Of a stretch of 64,000 bases of DNA, positions 7,559-15,267 are shown piece after piece (within the stretch, counting starts at the first letter, position 1; every line of letters starts with the position of its first letter). The position numbers and the translations under genes are program-made. The stretch spans positions 39,621-103,620 of the forward strand of contig NZ_JAJHUO010000005.1 in NCBI RefSeq assembly GCF_020859565.1, written 5' to 3'. The notes under the pieces were generated by a model. That model had not been told where the DNA came from and ran no database searches. It saw only the letters and a list, made by a program, of their open reading frames with translations. This DNA comes from Saccharothrix luteola (GTDB taxonomy: Bacteria; Actinomycetota; Actinomycetes; Mycobacteriales; Pseudonocardiaceae).

Positions 7559-8515
7559 ATGCACGCCATCGTTCAGCACGAGTTCGGCCCGGCCGAGAAC
7601 CTGCGCTACGAGCAGGCGCCGGACCCGGAGCCGGGGGCAGGCCAGGTGCGGATCGCGGTGTCCGCGGCCGGGGTGCACCTGCTCGACACGTCGATCCGCC
7701 GCGGTGAGCACGGTGGGCCGTTCCCGCTGCCCGAACTGCCCATGACGCCGGGTCGGGAGGTCGCGGGGGTCGTCACCGCGCTGGGCGACGGGGTCGAGCC
7801 GCACTGGCTGGGCAAGCGCGTCGTCGCGCACCTCGGCCAGGCCAGCGGCGGGTACGCGGAGCAGGCCGTGGCGAACGCCGCCTCGCTGCACGAGCTGCCC
7901 GACCACGTGTCCGACGACGCGGCCGTGGCCATGATCGGCACCGGCCGCACCGCCGTCGGCGTGCTGCGCATCGCCGAGCTCACCTCCGACGACGTGGTCC
8001 TCGTGACCGCGGCGGCCGGCGGGCTCGGCGCGCTGTTCGTGCAGGAGGCGAAGGCGGTCGGGGCCAAGGTGGTCGGCGTGGCGAGCACCGCCAAGCTGGA
8101 CCTGGTCCGCCAGTTGGGCGCGGACGTGGTGGCCGACTACACCCGGCCGGGCTGGGACGAGGGCATCGGGCAGGTCACCGTCGTGCTCGACGGCGTGGGC
8201 GGCGAGGCCGGCCGCAAGTCCCTGGAGCTGCTCGGCGTCGGCGGCCGGATCCTGCTGTTCGGCTGGTCCGCGGGCGAGCCCACCGCCATCGACACCGCCG
8301 ACCTCTACCGGCTCGGCATCACCGCCTCGGTCGTCGTCGGGCCGCGGATGATGAAGGGCACGAACCTGCGCGGGCTGGAGGAGCTGTCGATGCGCGCGTT
8401 GGCCGAGGGCAGGCTGACCCCGCTGACCACGACGTTCCCGCTCAGCGAGGCCGCCAAGGCGCACGCCGCGCTGGAGGGCCGCGCCACCGTGGGCAAGGTC
8501 GTGCTCAAGCCCTGA
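7559..8515 (+). CDS. NADPH:quinone oxidoreductase-like zinc-less alcohol dehydrogenase family protein
   Basis: A 318-residue member of the medium-chain dehydrogenase superfamily, quinone-oxidoreductase branch. It has the N-terminal GroES-like fold (VAVSAAGVHLLDTSIRRG, TPGREVAGVV) and a Rossmann domain with VTAAAGGLGALFVQEAKAVGAKVVG. The cysteine zinc ligands of true alcohol dehydrogenases are absent. Relatives use NADPH to reduce quinones or activated alkenes. A GAGGGG ribosome site precedes the ATG, and the promoter at 7498 suggests MerR-type redox or xenobiotic control. It ends at a strong bidirectional terminator. Confidence 0.88.
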   Translation: MHAIVQHEFGPAENLRYEQAPDPEPGAGQVRIAVSAAGVHLLDTSIRRGEHGGPFPLPELPMTPGREVAGVVTALGDGVEPHWLGKRVVAHLGQASGGYAEQAVANAASLHELPDHVSDDAAVAMIGTGRTAVGVLRIAELTSDDVVLVTAAAGGLGALFVQEAKAVGAKVVGVASTAKLDLVRQLGADVVADYTRPGWDEGIGQVTVVLDGVGGEAGRKSLELLGVGGRILLFGWSAGEPTAIDTADLYRLGITASVVVGPRMMKGTNLRGLEELSMRALAEGRLTPLTTTFPLSEAAKAHAALEGRATVGKVVLKP

Positions 8516-8516
8516 C

Positions 8517-8565
8517 ACCGGTGAGGCCCCCGTGCGCGACGACCACGCACGGGGGCCTCACCGGT
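8517..8565. terminator. Bidirectional terminator, 20-bp perfect stem
   Basis: Twenty bases (8517-8536) pair perfectly with 8546-8565 across a nine-base loop. It separates the convergent oxidoreductase and anti-sigma genes, ending both transcripts. Confidence 0.9.
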
Positions 8566-8574
8566 CTACGCCCG

Positions 8575-9276
8575 CTACACCGGCACCGTGACGATCCGCT
8601 CGTCGTCGAAGGTGCGCACCTCGATCGCCGCGACGTCCTCGGGCGCGATGAGCGCCGAGCCGTCGAGGTTGGTGCCGTCCTCCTCACCGGCCGGCGAGAC
8701 GAGCCAGCTGCCCGCCTCCGCGCGCCGGCCGTCCTTGGCCACGACGATCAGCCTGCACTTCTCGCCCTGCTCGACACCCGCGACGGACGCGTTCACCCGC
8801 ACCCACCCGGCGGCGGGCCTGACCTGCACGGTCATCCGCGCGCCGGTGACCGGGTCGGTGGCCGACCCGAGCTTCGTCCCGGCGGGCGGCACGGGCGCGG
8901 CCGTCGTCCCCTGGACGGCGCCCACGTCGGGCGCGGTGCCCCGGCCGACCGCGAAACCACCGCCGAGCACGACCGCGGCCACGGCCGCCGCGACCAGCCC
9001 CAGGCCGACCTGGCGACGGCGCAGCCGGGCGCCGCGCTCGGCCCGCACCTGCCGCAGCGTGCGCCGCAGCAGCAGGTCGCCGCCCTCGGGCGGGCCGTCG
9101 AGCAACGCCTCGGGCGGCACGTCGCCCATGGCCTCCTCCATCGCTCGCAGCTCGGCCAGCTCGCCGCCGCACCGCGGGCAGGACGCCAAGTGGTCCTCCA
9201 CCGCACGTGCCTCCCGCTCGTCGAGCACGCCCAGCACGTATGCGCCGAGCAGCTGTGGATCGTGGTTCGTGGTCAT
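8575..9276 (-). CDS. Zinc-binding membrane anti-sigma factor (RskA/RslA-like)
   Basis: A 233-residue anti-sigma factor. The N-terminal zinc-binding anti-sigma domain has the HX3CX2C motif (H29, C33, C36). One membrane helix lies at about residues 92-113, followed by an extracellular domain with GWVRVNASVAGVEQGEKC. Family members hold their ECF sigma factor inactive at the membrane until a signal triggers release, often by proteolysis. Its ATG overlaps the sigma gene stop by four bases, so the pair is co-translated. A paralogue without the zinc domain is encoded nearby at 10894. Confidence 0.9.
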   Translation of the reverse strand: MTTNHDPQLLGAYVLGVLDEREARAVEDHLASCPRCGGELAELRAMEEAMGDVPPEALLDGPPEGGDLLLRRTLRQVRAERGARLRRRQVGLGLVAAAVAAVVLGGGFAVGRGTAPDVGAVQGTTAAPVPPAGTKLGSATDPVTGARMTVQVRPAAGWVRVNASVAGVEQGEKCRLIVVAKDGRRAEAGSWLVSPAGEEDGTNLDGSALIAPEDVAAIEVRTFDDERIVTVPV

Positions 9277-9824
9277 CCGGCCACCCCCTTCAGCGCGACC
9301 TGTTGCCCGACGAACGTCTCTCTCAACGCCCGCAGCGCGTAGTGGGATCTCGACTTCACCGTGCCCGGCGGCACCCCTAACGCCTCGGCCGCCTCGGTCA
9401 CGCTCCGGCCGCGGAAGTAGATCTCCATCAGCACGTCGCGGTGGTCGGACGACAGCCGGTCCAGCGCTTCGAGCACCACCACCGAGTCCACCACCGAGTC
9501 CGCGTGGTCGCGCTGCACCGGCGTGGCCGTCGGCGCCTCGGCCACCTCCCGGGGTCGGGCCGCCTTCGCCCTGAACCGGTCCGTGACGATGTTGCGCGCC
9601 ACCGTGAGCAGCCACCCGCGGACCGAGCCCTTGCCGTTCACCAGGGCGTCCGGGTGCCGCCACGCGCGCACGAGGGTTTCCTGGACGACGTCCTCGGCCG
9701 ACGCCCGATCACCGGTCAACCGCGTCGCGTACGCGAGCAGCGCCCGCCCGTGCTCCTCGTAGAGGGATCGGATCAGTGCCTCGTCGGCCGCGGCCTCCCG
9801 TTTCCGGGACCACAGAGCCGCCAT
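9273..9824 (-). CDS. ECF RNA polymerase sigma factor (SigL/SigK-like)
   Basis: A 183-residue ECF sigma factor. Region 2 is seen as EEHGRALLAYATRLTGDRASAEDVVQETLVRAWRHPD and GWLLTVARNIVTDRFR, region 4 as LSSDHRDVLMEIYFRGRSVTEAAEALGVPPGTVKSR. The start at 9824 is chosen because a GAGAGGAG ribosome site lies just upstream; an ATG 20 codons earlier lacks one. It is coupled to the anti-sigma gene. The zinc anti-sigma partner places it with the SigK/SigL-like groups; the stimulus is unknown. Confidence 0.92.
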   Translation of the reverse strand: MAALWSRKREAAADEALIRSLYEEHGRALLAYATRLTGDRASAEDVVQETLVRAWRHPDALVNGKGSVRGWLLTVARNIVTDRFRAKAARPREVAEAPTATPVQRDHADSVVDSVVVLEALDRLSSDHRDVLMEIYFRGRSVTEAAEALGVPPGTVKSRSHYALRALRETFVGQQVALKGVAG

Positions 9825-9905
9825 CCACCCACTCCTCTCGTCAACTCCCGCCCTGGACACGGACGCCGCAGGCGTTCGGTTCACCGCGGGCGGCGGGGAG
9901 TCCGG

Positions 9906-10814
9906 TCAGGAGCAGGTCTCGCCGGCGTTCAGGCAGGTCGTGACGCGGTCCATCAGCGCGACCGGCATGACGTTGACGAACATCGCGTGGTCCGTGCGCG
10001 GGTCGCGCAGCTGCTCGGGGAAGCTGTCCAGGGCGTAGGGCCGCCCGGCGGGCACGGCGTACGCGACCCGCACGCGCAGCTTCGGCACCGGGAACGTGCC
10101 CGGCCGGCACACCCCGTTCGACCCGGGGAACTCGGCGTGCGCCCGGTGGCTCGGGCTGTCGGTGTTGCGGCCGTCCCAGCAGCTCGGGAAGTCGAACGTG
10201 CGCAGCACCGCGCCGCCCGGCGCGCACTCCGGGTAGCGGTCGGTGTGCCGGTCCTCGAACCCCGTGCAGCTCCACCGCGCCCGGCCGCGCCCGCTGGTCA
10301 GCGCCGCCGGGTCGCCGGTGATCATGCGCAGGAACCTCGGCATGGGCACGACCTGGCTGACCGGGCTGCCGGTGAACGTGATCTCCACCCTCGACGGCGG
10401 CAGCACCTCGCCGGTGTTGCCGTGCGCGCCGCCGCCGGGCGCGTGCTCGTCGTGCCCGGTCCGGTCGGTCAGCCGCAGCACCGGCCAGTAGTAGGTGGAC
10501 CGGTCCTCCGCCGGGCAGGTGGTCCCGGCGGCGGCCAGCGAGTCGTCGGTGGAGCCCGCGTGCGTGCTCAGGTTGCCGACGTACTCGTGGGTGTGGTGCG
10601 CGCCGGACGGCTGCCCCGGCGCGATGACCATGTTGTCGGCGTTGAGGTGACGTGGTTCGTTGCGCCCGCAGTCGACGCGGAACGTGCCGGTCGACGCGTC
10701 CTGGGTGGTGGTGACCGACTCGACGGCCACCGGCACCTCGTCGATGGCCACGGTGCGGCTGTCCGCGCAGCCCGTCGCCAGCACGAGCACCAGCAGCAGG
10801 GGCGACCACCTCAC
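9906..10814 (-). CDS. DUF1996-domain lipoprotein
   Basis: A 302-residue predicted lipoprotein with lipobox LATGC (C16) after a short hydrophobic signal. The rest matches DUF1996, including a histidine-rich SGAHHTHEYVGN stretch, TYYWPVL, FPSCWDGRNTDS and CRPGTFPVPKLRVRVAY. DUF1996 proteins are secreted or surface-bound proteins of actinobacteria and fungi with no established activity. Start codon is GTG. It lies between the ECF sigma operon and the truncated anti-sigma paralogue, all on one strand, so it may belong to the same stress module; that link is inference. Confidence 0.85.
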   Translation of the reverse strand: MRWSPLLLVLVLATGCADSRTVAIDEVPVAVESVTTTQDASTGTFRVDCGRNEPRHLNADNMVIAPGQPSGAHHTHEYVGNLSTHAGSTDDSLAAAGTTCPAEDRSTYYWPVLRLTDRTGHDEHAPGGGAHGNTGEVLPPSRVEITFTGSPVSQVVPMPRFLRMITGDPAALTSGRGRARWSCTGFEDRHTDRYPECAPGGAVLRTFDFPSCWDGRNTDSPSHRAHAEFPGSNGVCRPGTFPVPKLRVRVAYAVPAGRPYALDSFPEQLRDPRTDHAMFVNVMPVALMDRVTTCLNAGETCS

Positions 10815-10893
10815 GGCCGACAGCTTATTCGGACCCCGGCCGCCGGCCGCGCGGCCGGGACGGTGCCCGCACGACCCTGCCCGAGTGGGCAGA

Positions 10894-11352
10894 TCACGGC
10901 GCCCGGGTCGTCGAGGTGACCAGGACCCGGCCGTCCTCCGTGACGACGCTGACGGCGGCGAGCTCGTCCGGGCCGACCACGGCGGCGCCCGCCAGCGCGG
11001 TGTCGCCGAGCCGCGGGGCGACCCAGCCGCCCGCCACGTGACGCCGGCCGTGAACGTCGGTGACCACGAGCAGGCACCGCTCCCCCGCGTCGACGCCGGC
11101 CACCACCGCGCTGAGCCGCACCCACCCGTCGGCGGGCGCCACCGTCGTGGTCAGCCGCACGCCGTCGGCCGCGGTGGCGACCAGCAGCCGTGCCCCGGGC
11201 GCGCGGTGCCGGCCGAGGTGGACGCCGCCGGCCAGCACCGCGGCGGCGAGCGCGACGCCCACCACCGTGACGACGCCGCCGCGACGCCTGCGGTCACACG
11301 CCCGCTCCGCGCGGACCTGGCGCAGCGTGCGTTCGAGGATCGGGTCGTGCAT
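10894..11352 (-). CDS. Anti-sigma-factor-like membrane protein lacking the zinc-binding domain
   Basis: A 152-residue protein that aligns with the C-terminal two thirds of the anti-sigma factor at 8575. Both have RRTLRQVRAER or RTLRQVRAER before a membrane helix, and both have the GWVRLSAVVAGVDAGERC-type segment after it. The N-terminal HX3CX2C sigma-binding domain is missing, and none of the upstream frames encodes it. It should still insert in the membrane (helix about residues 27-47) with the same extracellular domain, so it might compete for the signal. A decayed gene is the alternative; the intact frame with normal codon use argues for a functional product. Confidence 0.7.
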   Translation of the reverse strand: MHDPILERTLRQVRAERACDRRRRGGVVTVVGVALAAAVLAGGVHLGRHRAPGARLLVATAADGVRLTTTVAPADGWVRLSAVVAGVDAGERCLLVVTDVHGRRHVAGGWVAPRLGDTALAGAAVVGPDELAAVSVVTEDGRVLVTSTTRAP

Positions 11353-11438
11353 CTCTTCTCGTTCGGCTCGTGCTCGGACGTGTCCCGAGCGGCACTCACC
11401 ACACGCACCCGTGGGACGTCCGGTTCAACCGCACGCGT

Positions 11439-11474
11439 CGAGGCGGCCCCGGACCGAGCACCGGGACCGCCTCG
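11439..11474. terminator. Terminator after the sugar dehydrogenase gene
   Basis: A 14-base stem with one mismatch (11439-11452 with 11461-11474) and an eight-base loop, 20 bases beyond the stop codon of the gene at 11494. Confidence 0.8.
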
Positions 11475-11493
11475 CGAGCACTTCAAGACCCGC

Positions 11494-13563
11494 TCAGTTC
11501 AGCTGCACCCTGAGGATGCGGCTGTTGGAGTTGTTCGGCGTGCTGTCCCGGTCGTCGCTGGTGGTCAGCCACAGGCTGCCGTCCGGCGCGGGCTCGACGG
11601 TGCGCAGCCGGCCGTACGTGCCCTGGAAGTGGGTCGTCTCCGAGCCGACCGTCGTGCCGCTGATGACCATCCGGTAGAGCCTGCTGCCGCGCAGCGTGGC
11701 CATGTACAGGGCGTTGTTGACGACGGCGATGCCGCTGGGCGAGGCGTTGGCGGTGCTCCACGTCCGCTTCGGCGCGACGTAGCCGGAGCAGTTGCCCGAC
11801 GTGCCCTCGCACGACGGCCAGCCGTAGTTGCCGCCGCGCTCGGACAGGTTCAGCTCGTCCATGATCGTGTTGCCCAGCTCGGCCTGCCACAGCCTGCCCT
11901 GGCCGTCGAACGCCAGGCCCTGCACGTTGCGGTGCCCGTAGGTCCACACGTACCGGGCGTTGCCGCCGTTGCCGTAGAACGGGTTGTCGGTCGGCGCGGA
12001 GCCGTCGGCGTTGAGCCGCAACACCTTGCCGCCCAGGTTGGACAGGTCCTGCGCCCAGTTCGGGTTCTGGCCGTCACCGGTGCCCGCGTACAGCTTGCCG
12101 TCCGGGCCGAACCGCAGCCGGCCGCCGTTGTGGTAGCGGTTGCGCGGGATGCCGGTGAGCAGCACCTGCAACGACGACTGCACCAGGGCGTTGTTCTGCA
12201 CCTTCATCCGCACGATCCGGTTGTCGTTCGCGGCCGTGTGGTAGATGTACAGGTAGTTGTCGGAGGCGAAGTTCGGCGACACCTCGATGCCCAGCAGGCC
12301 GCCTTCACCGCTCGTCGTGACGACGTTCGGCACCGTGCCCAGGGTGGTCTTCACCCCGGACGGCGACAGCTTGACGATGTCGAACGCGTCGCGCCGCGAG
12401 TAGACGCCCGACCCGTCGGGCAGGAAGTCCAGGCCCCACGGCACGTCGTTGTCCGTGGCCAGCTGCGTCACCGCACCGACCTGGTCGCCGCCCGACGACG
12501 TGGTGGCGGTGATCGCCATGCTCCAGTCGGAGACGTTGCCCACCGCGTCGTACGCCCGCACGTTCATCAGGTACGAGGTGTTCGGGCGGCGTCCGCCGAT
12601 GGTGGCCGAGGTGCCCGTGGTCTCGCCCACCGGTGAGCCGCCCGCGAGGACCTCGTAGCGGGTCACGCCGACGTTGTCGGTGGACGGGTTCCACGCCAGC
12701 GACACGGAGTTCGCCGTGACGCCCGTGACGCGCAGTCCCGTCGGCGTGGTCGGCCGCTCGGTGTCGGCCTGCGCGGGCGGTGTGGTCACCTCGAGGTTGT
12801 TGCCCGCCTGGGAGATGTTGCCGGCGGCGTCCTTGGCGTTGACGTAGTAGACGTACGAGCCGTTGGGGTTCAGGCCGGTGATCGTGGTGGACGTGCCGGT
12901 GACGGACTTGACGAACTGGCCGCGCTGGTAGACCTCGTAGGACGTGACGCCGACGTTGTCGGTGGCCGGGTCCCAGGCCAGGTCGACCGAGGTGGGCGTG
13001 ACGTTGGCCGAGCGCAGGTTCGCCGGCGGTGACGGCGGCGTGGTGTCCGCCTGCCCGATCTCGCCGAACACCTGGAACTCCTGCAACGAGTAGCCGTGGT
13101 AGGTGGCCGTGCGGCAGCGCGTGGTGCCGTACATCCGGACGTAGCGACCACTTCCGCTCACCACGAGGTCTTCCACGCCGCCCGCGCCGTTCGCGGTGGT
13201 GTGGACGCTGGTCCACGTGCTCGCGTCGGACGACGTCTCGATCCGGTAGCCGCGGGCGCACGACAGGTCCCACTGGAGCCGGACCCTCGTGATCGCGGCC
13301 ACCGCGCCGAGGTCGACCCGGATCCACGACGGGTCGATGCCGCCCTGGCTGGCCCAGCGGGTGGACGAGTTGCCGTCCACCGCCGCCGAGGGCGCGAAAC
13401 CCGAGCTGCCCGACGACGACGCGGTGGCCGGTTTTCCTTGGGAGAGCAGGACGGGAGCCGCGCTCGCGGGCGCGGCGGACACCAGGGCGGACGCCACCAC
13501 GGCGAGCGCGGTGGCGAGCGAGCCGAGCGAGGTCGACCAGGCGCTCCTAGTACGGGGTGCCAC
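11494..13563 (-). CDS. Secreted PQQ-dependent sugar dehydrogenase with discoidin and two FN3 domains
   Basis: A 689-residue secreted multidomain protein. After a signal peptide (hydrophobic core about residues 13-36, ending ASA) come an F5/8 type C (discoidin/CBM32-like) domain to about residue 170, two similar fibronectin type III domains (both with SLAW or DLAW and TDNVGVT), and a C-terminal glucose/sorbosone dehydrogenase beta-propeller with GEGGLLGIEVSPNF, NGGRLRFGPDGKLY and ERGGNYGWPSCEG. The propeller family oxidises sugars using PQQ; the front domains should bind carbohydrate. I chose the GTG at 13563 with GGAGG upstream; a GTG at 13575 lacks a good site. The cofactor supply is not encoded nearby. 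Confidence 0.88.
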   Translation of the reverse strand: MAPRTRSAWSTSLGSLATALAVVASALVSAAPASAAPVLLSQGKPATASSSGSSGFAPSAAVDGNSSTRWASQGGIDPSWIRVDLGAVAAITRVRLQWDLSCARGYRIETSSDASTWTSVHTTANGAGGVEDLVVSGSGRYVRMYGTTRCRTATYHGYSLQEFQVFGEIGQADTTPPSPPANLRSANVTPTSVDLAWDPATDNVGVTSYEVYQRGQFVKSVTGTSTTITGLNPNGSYVYYVNAKDAAGNISQAGNNLEVTTPPAQADTERPTTPTGLRVTGVTANSVSLAWNPSTDNVGVTRYEVLAGGSPVGETTGTSATIGGRRPNTSYLMNVRAYDAVGNVSDWSMAITATTSSGGDQVGAVTQLATDNDVPWGLDFLPDGSGVYSRRDAFDIVKLSPSGVKTTLGTVPNVVTTSGEGGLLGIEVSPNFASDNYLYIYHTAANDNRIVRMKVQNNALVQSSLQVLLTGIPRNRYHNGGRLRFGPDGKLYAGTGDGQNPNWAQDLSNLGGKVLRLNADGSAPTDNPFYGNGGNARYVWTYGHRNVQGLAFDGQGRLWQAELGNTIMDELNLSERGGNYGWPSCEGTSGNCSGYVAPKRTWSTANASPSGIAVVNNALYMATLRGSRLYRMVISGTTVGSETTHFQGTYGRLRTVEPAPDGSLWLTTSDDRDSTPNNSNSRILRVQLN

Positions 13564-13575
13564 AGATGCCTCCAC

Positions 13576-13845
13576 AGTCTTTGACGACTCCCCCTTGGCG
13601 CTGGGGGATTGGCGCGGCGGCGAAGCGGCGGCGGAGGAGGACGGAGACGGGCGAGCGCGGGTTCAGGGTCTGAGTCTGCGGAACTTGCGCAACAGTTGAC
13701 CCCCGACCCGGTCGCGTGCAGTCATTCGTCCTGTGGACTGAAACGGTAAGGGCTTTCTCCCACAGCGTCCAGTGGCGTTCCGGGCGATGTGCCCGAACCG
13801 CCGCTGGTGCCGACGGCCGAGCTGCTGTCCACTGTGGACGTGCCG
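13576..13845. other. Intergenic region upstream of the sugar dehydrogenase
   Basis: About 270 bases between the dehydrogenase and DoxX genes. I see no gene and no convincing promoter match; it must hold the dehydrogenase promoter and the end of the doxX transcript. Confidence 0.4.
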
Positions 13846-14232
13846 CTAGCCGGTGAAGGGCACGGCGACGAGCCGGCCCCACAGCACGAAGGCCAGCAGC
13901 GCCAGGTACACGAAGTCCACCACCACCAGCTTGAACTCCCGACGCCGGAAGCGGACGACCGCGGCGCCGACCATGACGATCATCAGGCCGACGGCGGCCG
14001 AAGGCACCAGGACCGGCGCGACGTCGAGCACGGCGGGCAGGACCAGGCCCAGCGCCCCCAGCACCTCGAACGCGCCGATGGCCTTGATGGCGCCCGCGCT
14101 CCAGTCCTCGGTCCACGCGGCGCTGTGGCCGGTGGCGGCTATCTTCTGCTTGGACAGGACGAGCTTGCCGCCGCCGCCGAAGAAGTAGGCGGCGGCCAGC
14201 ACGCCGGTGATGATCCACAGGGCGAGGTTCAC
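13846..14232 (-). CDS. DoxX-family membrane protein
   Basis: A 128-residue protein with four hydrophobic helices and the DoxX N-terminal pattern (WIITGVLAAAYFFGGGGKL). DoxX proteins are small quinone- or redox-associated membrane proteins. The GTG start has a clear AGGAGG site. It is transcribed divergently from the ECF41 sigma gene and has an exact match to the ECF41 promoter consensus upstream, so it is the likely direct target of that sigma factor. ECF41 genes usually neighbour small redox proteins, and DoxX fits that role. Confidence 0.88.
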   Translation of the reverse strand: MNLALWIITGVLAAAYFFGGGGKLVLSKQKIAATGHSAAWTEDWSAGAIKAIGAFEVLGALGLVLPAVLDVAPVLVPSAAVGLMIVMVGAAVVRFRRREFKLVVVDFVYLALLAFVLWGRLVAVPFTG

Positions 14233-14278
14233 GGGTTCCTCCTGGTCGAACGGCTGTCGAACGGCTTGTCGACCACGA

Positions 14279-14305
14279 GACGCCGGTGTTCCGGGCCCTG
14301 TGACA
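14279..14305 (-). promoter_or_regulatory. ECF41-type promoter driving doxX
   Basis: On the minus strand, TGTCACA (14305-14299), exactly 16 bases, then CGTC (14282-14279). This equals the published ECF41 consensus as I recall it. It lies about 46 bases before the doxX start and inside the region shared with the divergent ECF41 sigma gene. Confidence 0.8.
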
Positions 14306-14367
14306 GGCCGGGCGCGTGACGCGCGTTACACGGCGTCGGACCGGCGGCGAACAGGCAGGAGCGACCG

Positions 14368-15264
14368 ATGGGCGGCACGGCGCAGACGCGTCCCGCGACC
14401 GAGGCGTTCGTCGCCCACCGCAACCTGCTCTTCACCGTCGCCTACCAGATGCTCGGGTCGGCCGCCGACGCCGAGGACGCCGTCCAGGAGACCTGGCTGC
14501 GGTGGGCGGGTGTCGACCTCGACACCGTGCGCGACCAGCGGGCGTACCTGGTCCGGATCGTCACCCGCCAGGCGCTCACCCGGCTGCGCGCGCTCGGCAG
14601 GCGCAAGGAGTCCTACGTCGGCCCCTGGCTGCCCGAGCCGCTGCTGACCACGCCCGACGTGGCCGAGGACGTCGAGTTGGCCGACAGCGTCTCGATGGCG
14701 GTGCTGCTGGTGCTGGAGACGCTCACGCCGACCGAGCGGGCGGTGTTCGTGCTGCGCGAGGTGTTCGACGTCGGCTACGACGAGATCGCCGAAGCCGTCG
14801 ACAAGACCCCGGCCGCGGTGCGCCAGATCGCGCACCGGGCCAGGGCCCACGTCGCCGAGCGCCGGCCGCGCGGCGCCACCGACCCGGCCGAGACCAGGGC
14901 CGCGCTCTCGGCGTTCCAGCGGGCGGTCGAGACCGGCGACCTGCAGGGCCTGCTCGACGTGCTCGCGCCGGACGTCGTCATCCTCAGCGACGCCGGCGGG
15001 TTCAAGCAGGCCGCGCGCAAGCCCGTCGTCGGCGCCGACAAGGTGGCCCGCTTCCTGGCCGCCCGCTGGGACGTCGTCGGCACGCGGACGACGACCGAAC
15101 CGGCGCAGGTCAACGGCGGCCCGGCGGTGATCCTGCGGCTCGACGGCGAACTGGACGGCGTCGTGGCGGCGCGGGTCGAGGGCGGTCTCGTCACCGGCCT
15201 CTACTTCATGCGCAACCCGGAGAAGCTGACGCACGTGGCGCGGGAGACGACCCTGAGCCGGTGA
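14368..15264 (+). CDS. ECF41-family RNA polymerase sigma factor with SnoaL-like C-terminal domain (SigJ-like)
   Basis: A 298-residue ECF sigma factor. Region 2 is FVAHRNLLFTVAYQMLGSAADAEDAVQETWLRW, region 4 is LTPTERAVFVLREVFDVGYDEIAEAVDKTPAAVRQ. Between them lies YVGPWLPEPL, a signature of ECF41. The C-terminal hundred residues form a SnoaL/NTF2-like domain that acts as a built-in regulator, replacing a separate anti-sigma factor. An ATG with GGAG upstream is used. It is divergent from doxX, whose promoter matches the ECF41 consensus, and its last codon lies three bases from the convergent hydrolase gene. Confidence 0.93.
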   Translation: MGGTAQTRPATEAFVAHRNLLFTVAYQMLGSAADAEDAVQETWLRWAGVDLDTVRDQRAYLVRIVTRQALTRLRALGRRKESYVGPWLPEPLLTTPDVAEDVELADSVSMAVLLVLETLTPTERAVFVLREVFDVGYDEIAEAVDKTPAAVRQIAHRARAHVAERRPRGATDPAETRAALSAFQRAVETGDLQGLLDVLAPDVVILSDAGGFKQAARKPVVGADKVARFLAARWDVVGTRTTTEPAQVNGGPAVILRLDGELDGVVAARVEGGLVTGLYFMRNPEKLTHVARETTLSR

Positions 15265-15267
15265 CGG

